A stretch of 64,000 bases of DNA, from contig OZ017766.1 of NCBI GenBank assembly GCA_963969345.1, forward strand, positions 3,410,001 to 3,474,000, read 5' to 3'. A program made the translations under genes and the position numbers. Positions within the stretch are counted from its first letter, which is position 1, and every line of letters begins with the position of its first letter. Below are positions 20,925 to 30,575 of the stretch, in pieces. Source of the stretch: Turbatrix aceti (Eukaryota > Nematoda > Chromadorea > Rhabditida > Panagrolaimidae). The notes below the pieces were generated by a model. That model did no database searches, was not told where the DNA came from, and worked only from the letters and a program-made list of their open reading frames with translations.

Positions 20925-22012
20925 CTCCTTCCCCCAGCTGACCGTCGTCGCTGGATCCAACCGGATCCTGCGTCACGCGTCAGCTCAACTGAGCCGACCG
21001 GGACTGCGCCTGTAGTCGTCTTCGTCGCCTTTGACTTCCTTCGGTTCCTCAAACTTCACTCAACTGAGTGGCTTTCATCCTGCTTGACCGCATGCTCAGC
21101 CACCTTCTTTCGGTGCCACCAGCAGTCAACCGCCATCCACAAAGGCCCCTTCTGGCTCGCTGGCCGAAGCTCTGCACTTCCATGAATGCGTTCTTCGTCT
21201 TTTGATGACTGCTGCGTAGCCAACTGGCCACCCATGTTGCCAGCCCGCATGCGATGCCGTCCACGTAAGGCCCTGGTGATAGTCACGTGACGGCGTGCCT
21301 TTCTCATTCTCTTGTTGCTTGCGTGCCCCTGTTGTCTCTGCTCGACAGGCCATCGACGTACAGCAGGCCCCGCACGTTGCCTGCCGTTCATAAACTTCCT
21401 TGACGCGAACCCGGCCTCCTCAGATGAGGGTATCCCCTGCCAATTCTCTGCATCCTGTGTCGCTGCCGTGCTGCCACCTGCCATTCTTGCAGTCCGCTTG
21501 CTTCCCGTATTGATCTCCCTGACCGGCGGCTTCTCTGGATATCCACAGCGGTGGCATGCCCGAAATTCTTCCATGACGTTTCTGCGTTCCGCTGCCTCTC
21601 TTTGCAGCACCTCACGCCAGTACAGTCTTGACGCCACTGCTCGCACTCGGATTCCTTGCAGCTCAACTGAACTGTAACTGATGATGCAAGCCTGGACCGC
21701 CGTCGGCACTTCTCAAAGTCCGTCCATGCCTGACTGAATCACATCACAACTGCGACGTACTTGGCGCTTGCTGCTTCCATTCCACCAGCCAACTGGCCTG
21801 GTTTCTTCGTCGCCGCAAAATCAAAACATGGCGCGTTGCCTCAGCCATTCTTGATTGATTCTGGTCGCAGGCCAAGCCAACTGGCGTGACCTCGGGAGAG
21901 CGTCGTTGTCGTTGATCCTCGTTTCTTCTCTCCGCTGCGTGTTGCCGTAGTGCGTGTGCCGCGTCGCCGCCATCGATCGATCGTAGTCGTAGTCTCTTCT
22001 TCCGCGTAGTTG

Positions 22013-22032
22013 GAATCCCACTCTCGTCACCA
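22013..22032 (-). other. Primer binding site of the LTR element
   Basis: Read on the plus strand, these 20 bases resemble a tRNA 3' end: part of a T-loop (GAAT), a T-stem half (CCCAC), an acceptor-stem half (TCTCGTC), A and then CCA. The stem halves are close to those of animal tRNA-Ser as I remember them, so tRNA-Ser is the suggested primer; the match was not computed. Confidence 0.65.
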
Positions 22033-22034
22033 TT

Positions 22035-22385
22035 TGCTACCGGGGCTCCCGGCTAGCTCGCGCTTCCTCGTAGATCCCGGACACTTCGTAGTAGACAATA
22101 GTTTATCAGTAGAATTTCTCGTACAACAACCGTGGACAATTATACGTAGGACGATGACTCGATGACGGCGACCGCTGCGTGTCCCCAACCGGGACGAGCG
22201 CGTGCCACGCGCGACCTGCCTGCTGCTACTCCCGCCGACCAGAATGATGACTTCGCGTCATCGGTCGCTGCCGATCTGCTTGTCTTGCCGGCGCACGCTT
22301 CCCTCGTGGCCGCACACGTTCTCTGCCTCGCGCTCGTGGCTCGCTCACCAGTCCCTGGGAGAATGGTCAACCAGTCCCGGTACCA
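22035..22385 (-). repeat. 5' LTR of the minus-strand element
   Basis: 351 bp with TG...CA ends. It is separated from the primer binding site by two bases and followed on its outer side by the target duplication AATTC. Confidence 0.93.
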
Positions 22386-22390
22386 AATTC

Positions 22391-25300
22391 ATGTATGCAA
22401 AAGTTGAGGGGGCTTTGATAGGGCTAAAAATGAAGGCCGAAGGTACTATGAAAATCTTGTGATTTTTGCTGTTTTGTGAAAAAACGCGCCAAGGCCCACG
22501 CCGTTGTTCCGGCAATCAAGCAATTTGTGCCAGACAATGACAGGGGACTTACAAGGTCTTCGCAGATTATCCTCCAATCTGCCAAAGTGCAGGCAGGCCA
22601 CAGAGTTCTCTGATTCCTTGGATGAAGAGTCCAGTCACTGCAACTTCCAACAAACTAAATTTGAACCCACTTTTAATCAAAAAATGATCCCATTGTGGTA
22701 AACTGAACTAAGAAACCTGCAACTGTCCTGTTTTGCTGGCTGCTTAATTGCCACAAAATTCTTTGTTCTCCGGGAAATGGGGTATTAAAATGCTTGTCAT
22801 CTATTTTTTATGACCTGGCTCGCGTGATTTGGTCGAAAACAACTGTGAACACTTGATTGCGCCTGGGTTTATATCGATGCTACAAATGCCTGGGACAAGT
22901 CGCTGAGCCATGTTCCGCGTCACTTGGCAGTGTCATAGAACCCCCGTTTCGTCAGCTGCGGAGGTGTCAGTGCGCGCTGAACTCGAGACGTGTTTTTTTA
23001 GCTAATGCAAACGCAAAGCATTTATTTGGAGCTGCCAATTTTGCGGTGACAACAAAAAACAACTGCATACCACAAAATATCGAAAATAGATTTCTTCCGG
23101 AACCGGAACGAGAGATGGGAAACAGATTGGGGTCCTCGTTTTCCCCCGAGGCCTGAAGTGGGTTATCATAAATATTTTACTTGTTTTTTTGGACGTCTGG
23201 TGGAAGATGTCAGTCTATTTTGTTGTTTTTTGGACGGAGTGTTTCAAAAGAGGAACACAAGGGAAGAGGATTTGTTCTTTGATGAATACTCGGAGAGGGG
23301 GTGGCTCGGAAGAAGGCCGCGCTCATACTATACGAGTATCGTGTGAATCCGGCAAGAATATCTCCTTGATACCAGCTACTCTGCGTGCTCCGCGGATGCT
23401 GTACCACGCAGCGGGAATCGCATAGCGTAAGGAACCCAATTACGCCATTTCCTGGATGGCAAACAATCCAGGTCCCCGGGTAGAACATTGAGGGCATTGT
23501 TGCTGACAAACCTGACTAATTTTGAGACTGACATTTGCCAAAATACCCCGAGGGCGATGACACTGTCGTCACGTGGCGACCGACGTCAAGGGGGGGATTA
23601 GTAATCGTCTTCAGGGCGGGATGGCCACAGAAACCTGTGAGCCAATAAACGGACGCGTGCCTGCTTTTAGCGAAATTGCAAGTAAGCCTGCCGCCTCGCT
23701 TCGACACTGCGCCATCCTTGATTTTGACCTTGGATGCGAAGAAAAACGCGTGAGCGACAAATGCACGCTTCTTGGGCTCTGGTGGGGTCGGTGCGGAGAC
23801 ATTGTCCTTGACGGCGGCCTCGCGGACAAAAGACAATGCCACGAAATCCGGCCGGCTCGGCCTGGCTGCCTCATTCATTCAGGGCTAAAAAATCAGGAAG
23901 GGAAAAATTCCAAAACATCCTGAATTTTGAATGGAAAAACAGTGATGAAGTGGTTTCGACACGGCATGAAATTATTAAAAATGCTTCCAGGTCGCCAAAA
24001 TCATTCCCTTTGCTCTTTTTATTAGGGTCCATAAAAGGTCCGTAAAGAGAGACTCACGCCGGAATGGAGGCACTGTGCCAAGGCTGCTCGACGAGTCAGG
24101 GACGCGGAAACGTGCAAACTCCATAACGCAAGCTGTTTTTGGCTTTTGGAGGAGGAGGGAAAGGATGTACACGTATATCCTTTCATTATTTTTGTTTTGA
24201 CTCCATTGCAAGAAAAACTGATATTACAAGCCAGAAAAATGGGTTAGTCTGGGTTTTCCGGCGTGACGGAATTCGATTAAGCTATGGTGGCACGCAGAGG
24301 GGCGAGGATGCTCGCAAAGACGGAGCCCGAGTGATTGCCAGTAATCTCTGGCTACCGAACGGCTGCACAAAGCTTGGCCACCTGTTATACTACGAGTCCC
24401 GCTCAAAAAAACATTCAAACGTCGATGAAACTTTTTTTGCACGAAAGTTTGTGGCTAACAAGAGGCTGAGAGAAGTCTGCAGCTGTGAAAAATGTTGTTA
24501 AAATTTATTTGAGTTCCTGGGCTTGTACATGCTTCTTTTCGCAGGGGAATAATGATAAATGATGCATTCATTATTGCTTCACCGAACCGGTAGATAAATG
24601 GTCTCGAAGAAGGGCTCCTACCCCAGATCCCCTGTTCCCGCTTCTTGACAGAAACAGACCGCAATTTCGTAGTTTAGGGGCACATACAGAGAACGACTGG
24701 TGTTTTATCACTTTTGACGTACGCAGAACAGTTATCACCTGGCAAGTCGGGATCAGTTCTTAAAAAAGCTATTTTTAAACGCCAAATCTCAGCGAGGACT
24801 AAGTGAGATAGATCATTGATTTTCATGTTGTTATTACAACTGGACACGTTAAAATAAGTAGCCTACTCAAAAGACAACTGGTCGTTTGGCCTCCGGCGAA
24901 CAGGGGGACGGGGCACTGCGTTGCGTCGTTTAGCGGCTAATTACTGTTGCCAGCCTCGGCGAAACCCGGTCTGACTCAACGTGACTGGCATTGACCCTGT
25001 AGGTCGTCCAGTGAGCCAATTTTGGAACTGCCACGTCTTTTTTAAAAGACGTTGCAGGGGGTGAACGAACGCCAAAAAAGTGCCCTGCAAAGGCAGAGAG
25101 TGCACTTGCAGGGTAATGCGCCGTCAACCAGGCGACATGCACCTCGCGTTGTGCTTGACTACCAAAAATTGAGAACACAGATAGCAAATAAGCCTTCACG
25201 TAATTGTTATCTTGCGTCTTACACGTGAGAAAGAGCGTGTCCCCCTCTCGGCAGTTAATTACTCTCCAAATATGTGTTAATCTGCTCGCGTTCAGTTTTT

Positions 25301-25399
25301 ATTTGTACGTTCACACGAGAAATGTGAGCAAACCGAGCTTGCAATTGCCTGGAAGACCAGCCCCCGGCAAGGAACTCGGGAGAGCGAGAGCTGCAGTAC
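22391..25399. other. Intergenic, no supported gene
   Basis: About 3 kb. The longest frames are around 120 codons (23516-23878 minus, 24139-24501 plus); they have no recognised motif, no matching splice partners and unremarkable composition. No tRNA or rRNA pattern was seen. Confidence 0.45.
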
Positions 25400-27052
25400 T
25401 CAGATGGACGACCTGAGATGAACGATGTTCGGCAGAGACAGGGTCCCGGTGGTGGGAACGACGCTGGGCGAGACCCATGAGCCGGTTGGTGCGACTTGGA
25501 ACACGCGTGAAAATACGCGGTCGACGTGGTAGAACTGGAGAAAAGCCTGGCGGATAGGAGGACTGAAAAGAGCTTGTTGACAGGCTTCAATACTTGAAAA
25601 CGAACTTACAGGTAAACCAGAAGACTGATGACGTGGACGGCGTGGTAGAGGGCGTAGGAAAGCTGATAGAGGAGGGCAAAGAAGGTGGCTGGGTGGCAGA
25701 TGTGGCACGTCGCGATCCAGACCAGCCGGATGCCGACGAACACCAGGAAAGCCATGGTAGCGGTCTTGTCGTGGTAGAGGAGAGCGATTTCAAACTTTTT
25801 TGACCGACGGGACTGGAAAACCGGACGGGTGGGAGATCGGGACTCCAGGGGCCACAGGATGGCGAGCGCGATGGCAGCCGTGCTCACAGTCCAGATTTCG
25901 AAAGCGAATTTCTCAAGGGTACCAATACGCGAACAGGTACCATCGAATGGAGACAGGATGCATCGGAGCTCGAACATGCGGGGGATGCCGATGACGACCG
26001 GCACGCAAACGACGCCGTAGCAGATACCTACGAGCGTCATTTGGCGCCAGATACGCAGGTACCGCTTCCAGTGAAGCAGCGACTCACGTCTGAAAGCGGA
26101 GGATGACGTGAGAACAAGGCTCGGTGGTCAGATGCAGCTGCCAGCCGAGTTGTTTGGCCTCGAACCTCGGCAAAGGGAATCGTGCCAGTCTTGGTTTTTC
26201 ATGCAAACAGTTTTGAGCAAACTTTGATCGCTTAGCGCGATGTGGCTGTGGAACTGGGCCTTCTAATATTTATAGCTCGCCTGCACCAAGAACACCGGTA
26301 CCTGGCTAATTTAAATCTGCTGTGCGGTTGGGGGTATCCCCAGGGTACTAAGAAAGCCAGCAGATGTCCAAAATTAGAAAAAAAGTATTTGTTTACAATA
26401 TTCAAGTACGCCTAAAATCAAAAAATTTTACTGCGCCCGCAAAATTTAGGTACAATCGACATTCGTAAAATTAAGAAAAAACTGAACCTCCTGACCCCGT
26501 CAAAAACAGGAAAAAAACAACGGAAGCGGAACGTTAATGTCAGTCTCACGCCGTGCAAAAACATCGTAACCAAATCGGATTATGCACCGGGCAAGTTCCG
26601 CGTACCGTTCCCGTCATGGCTGCGTGAGGCCCCATCAAGACTAACCTGTTGATGGCGATAACGAGATGGTAGCCGCCGGCGAAGAAAGCAAAATACCACT
26701 TGGAAACTTCCTCGACGACCAGAATATAAAAAACATGTTGTCGGAAGATGACTCGCTTCTTGGTGTCTTCGTCGAGGTGAGTCAGGTCATTGTAGGCGTT
26801 GAAGTCGCCGAACAAATTGCTGACGTAGTTGCACAGGGTGTAGGCGACGTTGACCACTCCGAAGATGGCAAACAGAGCGAACCAGGAATTTCGGACGTTG
26901 TGGAGGTCCCGGGCCATCGCCTGGATGACGAAGACGAGCATCAGGACCTCGAGGGCGAAGGCGACGTGGCAGACGAAGTGGGGCGCGCTGACGAGGAGGC
27001 CGGCGATGCCATTCTCCTGGACGAAATGAAGGGTGCGGTTGGACGAGGCCAT
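25400..27052 (-). CDS. Seven-transmembrane serpentine receptor, nematode chemoreceptor-like
   Basis: Likely a G-protein-coupled chemosensory receptor of the nematode serpentine (SR) type. Exons 27052-26646, 26089-25610 and 25562-25400 join in phase to 349 residues, the usual size of SR receptors. Helices 1-3 are in exon 1 (GIAGLLVSAPHFVCHVAFALEV; WFALFAIFGVVNVAYTL; HVFYILVVEEVSKWYFAFFAGGYHLVIAINR). Helices 4-7 are in exon 2 (MTLVGICYGVVCVPVVIGI; FEIWTVSTAAIALAILW; ATMAFLVFVGIRLVWIAT; FFALLYQLSYALYHAVHVISLLVYL). The exon 1/2 boundary falls in the third helix end (AINR|R) across a 556-nt intron, the largest in its group. The start MASSNRT carries an N-glycosylation site (NRT). The exact SR subfamily could not be named. 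Confidence 0.75.
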
Positions 27053-27295
27053 GGCAGCACGGGGGGACAGAAAACAAAAAAAGTCGAGAGCGGCCGCCGG
27101 TCGCCGACAAACGAAACCAACGGCCCGGCCATTGCAGCCGCCCGGCGGCAGGTGTCTAATCTTGATTGCTCCTGCGGGTTGTTTCCAAGTTTGCAAATGG
27201 ACACCTTTTGTGGTAAATTATTCTTTCAGCTTACAGAAACAGGGCTCAGAAAGGTATGTACAGTGTAAATAGCCATAGGATGCTTCGAAGAGCCG

Positions 27296-28449
27296 TTAGC
27301 CTCGGAAGATGAAGGAGAATCCCGAGCCCGTCTCCTCGAATCGGTAGCGACTCGCGTACTTGTTGTGCGCATGGGTGCCGGAGCCAAAGAGCTCTTTCAC
27401 CTGCATCTTGAGCACGTCCACAGAGCCGCAGAAATAAAAGCGGTACGACGAGAAAGATGCGAGGATGACCTCGATGACGTGCTCGATCGCAGATACCTGC
27501 AAGCCCGGATCGACGTTGTAGAAGTCGACGGTCTGGAAGCTCATGTGCGTGCGAGATTCGACGAACTCTACAAGTTCCGCCTCGGAGATGACCATGCCTT
27601 GGATGTCCAGACTGAAATAAAAAAAGTTATTCGCTTTAAAAGTGTCTGGGAAGGTTCAAAGTACACGAGCAAACATGTAAAGTCAACATCAATCAACCCT
27701 ACTGCAGCCAAAGGTCACACGATGCGATCACTGCGTTCCACCGCATCACGTGTCCCTTCGGGGTCGTCTGGCCCAAAAACTTACCCTACGTCCTTCGTTG
27801 AAGTCAGCTTGGGGATGAGCTGCGTGAGCGTGGGTACCGGTGTCACCACAGAGTTAACTATCTTGAGCTTGGCCATGTTGGGGGTGATGAGAGAGTTGAA
27901 CGTGGAGCCCTCGAGCTCGAGATCTTCCAGCGTCAGACTCGAGTGCCTCAGTGAAAAATTGTCCAGCACGAAGCCCGGCAGCAAGGGCTGCACTCCGTCC
28001 TGCGGCATGCCGTAGAAGGCGAGGGACAGCGGGTTGAGTCTGGGGATTTCGAGGGGCAACTCGACGGCATCGGAGGGGACTTCGTAAGACATGTCGTTAA
28101 AGTTGATGGTTACGAAGCGCTGAAAAACCCGCTTATGCAAGGTCACTTTTGTCTGACGAACCTCGTTGTTTTCCCTGTAGCCGAAGTCTACATCCACGTA
28201 ATAGACGTAGGCACCGCAATAGCGGACAATCTCGGCGCAGACGTCGCTGTTCGCGAGCTGGAGCTTGTCCAGCACGAGTGTGTTAGCGATATCGTAAAAA
28301 CGTTTCTTGATACAATAATCCATAGACTGGAGGTCCAACATCGGAGTTTCATCCGCGCCGGTATTTGACATCGCCAAAGAATGTGCAAACTTAGGGGTGG
28401 TGTAAGCGTCGCGCAGAAGGTAGCCACTCGATACTTTGTCGTACATCAT
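27296..28449 (-). CDS. Orphan protein of about 326 residues
   Basis: No family recognised. Exons 28449-27785 and 27611-27296 join in phase across a 173-nt intron. The protein has no signal peptide or membrane segment. It is rich in alternating hydrophobic stretches such as LEDLELEGSTFNSL and MAKLKIVNSVVTPVPTLTQL. These short repeating beta-like strings recall the leucine-rich portion of nematode F-box/FTH proteins, which is only an impression because no F-box is evident in MDYCIKKRFYDIANTLVLDKL near the N-terminus. The start is ambiguous: ATG 28449 (MMYDKVSSGYLL) or ATG 28371 (MSNTGADETP); the frame stays open to 28641 without a convincing acceptor. It lies on the same strand as the chemoreceptor gene, 244 bases upstream of its ATG. 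Confidence 0.65.
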
Positions 28450-28712
28450 TTTGTATTCTTCCGAATGCGTCGGGCTCCCGAAGCGAAATAAAAAAGGTGA
28501 CAACACGGCAACCAGAGTGTTGTGGTAAATATGTGCTAACCACTGCTTAATTTTAATTGCCTTAACAAAAAAATCAGTTGCTAGGAAACGGTAGAAATAA
28601 TGAGGAATTAGGCTCAAGAGAGATAAAGATAAAGCCAACAATAGATTTTCGTGTCGGGAGCATCAAATAGCTCGATTTCTCTTGGATGGAATGAATTCAC
28701 TGGCCAGGTAAA

Positions 28713-30575
28713 CCCCACTCCTCCTTGGTGCAACCTTAAGAACATTTCAATGATTTTTCAAGATCCTTTTCAAGAATCTCACAAGGCGCCTTGCTTTTCC
28801 TTGTAAGGACCTTAAGGAAAAAAATGGAAGACGCGACGCGTGCTCGTTTCATCCCTTTAAGGTTCTTGGAAACCTTATTTTTTTGTCGTATGCACGCAGC
28901 GTGCGTTGCGCATACCGAACGTTTTTTTAGTACGTTTGGAATTGAAGGGGCAAAAATACAAATGGCTACCATTTCTACAGCAAAGTGCTGTGGATGCCGA
29001 GATTGAATTTTGCCCGTTCGAATTCGCATAAAAAATTTTCCCCAAAACAGAGTACGATGAAACTATCATTGGCTACCATTAGCAGCAAAAGCTGTGGATG
29101 CTATGATATTCACCCGACTCCGTTTTTAAACTGGCCTGTAAGGTAAGCTGAACTTGTCGCTTTTGCTCGTTGATTCGCGTTGAGGAAGGAACCAAAATTG
29201 TTGATGACAGTGTGGGTGCTCGCCTAAAACCAAAATGAATAAAACACATTGCAAATGAAGGCAAAAAATTACCTCTAATCAGCAAGTTGGAACACTTGGT
29301 ATGATCTGCGGAAAAGTAAATCGATGAAATCTGTAATTGAGAAATTCTAATGGTTTTTACGATTTTTTTCCAAAATATCAAAACAGGGGAAAATTTTTAT
29401 ATCTAACGACCTCCCATTTTGCAAAAAAACTCACCAAAATAGCTTGAAAAAATCTGAAAGCTTTTGAAATATTTTATTCCCATTTTTTTGTAAAACACCC
29501 CCGTCAAAATTTTGCCGAAAAATTTACCTGAATCCGAGAAAAAGAACCGGGTGTCGATAACGCAAGTGATTATGGATAATGGAAGACCGCTAAAAGGGCT
29601 GAAACACAATGCTTTTGTGCAAAAAAGGCACAACAGATATAAAAGGGATTTTGCAACCCATTTCGCCTTTTTTTCAAATGAGTTTATTATCACTGAATGA
29701 CATACAATAGTACAAAATTACAAAAAAAAAGATTAAAGATATCACAGGGTTTTCAAAACCCATCGCCTTCATAACAATCACAATTTATTACACAAAATAT
29801 GTTTTTAATACCAAAAGCCGTACAAAAAAATCAAAGTATTGTTTAAAGTGCAGAATGCAACTTTTGTCGAAGTAAAACCATGAAAACACTATTTTTAGTC
29901 TTTATTAACAAATTCACACATAAAAAATTATTCTTTACAAAATAATACACAAAAACAAAAAAATAATAGGCCGTTCGTTGAATGGTGTCGCAAATGTAAC
30001 TAAAATTACATGATTTATTAAAAAATATATTAACCGCAGCGCTAATAGGTACTCGAAATGCAAACATCAGGTAACCCAACTCGAAAACCATGGGATTTGG
30101 GTAACCCGATCCAAATACCCAAAATTTTCGGGCGAGGTTTACCCGGATTTCGAGTCGAGTATCCAACAACGCTGATTAATAGGTGACAGAATACAGGGAA
30201 ACGAAAAACATAATCGATAATTCACGGACATTAATGAAGAAAACAAGCGCGTAATTACTGTTGCCATAAAAAAACCGCAGTTTTTTTGTAAACGTGCTCA
30301 ATTCTTGTTGCGCGTGCAGGTTGCCCGCATCGAAAAAAACCGAGCTCGATTTTCGCATCGCTGCAGCGAAAAATTCAAAGTCCTCAAGAATCTTATTTTT
30401 GCCTTGCAAGGATCTTGCGCTGCTTTACGGCTGCGTGCAGCAGAAGGACCTTGCTTTTGCCTTGAATGGAACTTTAAGGCCCATTTTTCGTAAGGTCCTT
30501 AGAAATACCTTGCAAGAATGTTTCAAGGCCCATAAACCGACAAGGACCTTAAGGTTGCACCAAGGAGGAGTGGGG
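28713..30575. mobile_element. Inverted-repeat DNA element (possible hAT) with no coding capacity
   Basis: 1863 bp with perfect 28-bp terminal inverted repeats (first 20 bases CCCCACTCCTCCTTGGTGCA). Beyond the termini both ends carry several copies of CCTTGCAAGG- and CCTTAAGG-like palindromes and CTCAAGAATCTT/AAGATCC words. The flanking octamers CAGGTAAA (28705-28712) and AAGGTAGA (30576-30583) agree at six of eight positions, which could be a decayed 8-bp duplication. The interior is AT-rich with short unsupported frames, so any transposase has been lost. An older, smaller element sits inside at 30037-30174. Confidence 0.75.
30037..30174. mobile_element. Relic of the CAGTGTTG-type satellite MITE
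   Basis: A 138-bp degenerate copy. The ends CAGCGCTAATAGG-TACTCGAAAT and, from the other side, CAGCGTTGTTGGATACTCGA are imperfect inverted repeats. The interior has the same GGGTAACCC/ACCCGA vocabulary as the element at 62820-63750. The flanking octamers ATTAACCG and ATTAATAG match at six of eight positions. Confidence 0.5.

Larger units (their letters stand above)
20574..22385 (-). mobile_element. Non-autonomous LTR retrotransposon (TRIM-like), complete and young
   Basis: Two 351-bp direct repeats (20574-20924 and 22035-22385) differ at a single base (A/C at the seventh position), begin TG and end CA. The element is flanked by the 5-bp target duplication AATTC (20569-20573 and 22386-22390). 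On the minus strand the 5' LTR is followed after two bases by a primer binding site (22032-22013, starting TGGTGACGAGAG), and the 3' LTR is preceded by the polypurine tract GGGGGAAGGAG (20935-20925). The orientation is therefore minus. The internal part is 1110 bp. It has one frame of about 217 codons with a lone CHRCG motif but no protease, reverse transcriptase or integrase, so the element depends on proteins supplied in trans. Confidence 0.93.

Noticed and set aside
20701..21015. Repeated frames encoding an Ala/Arg-rich peptide at about 20.7 and 22.2 kb
   Set aside because: They lie in the two LTR copies and recur because the LTRs are duplicated.
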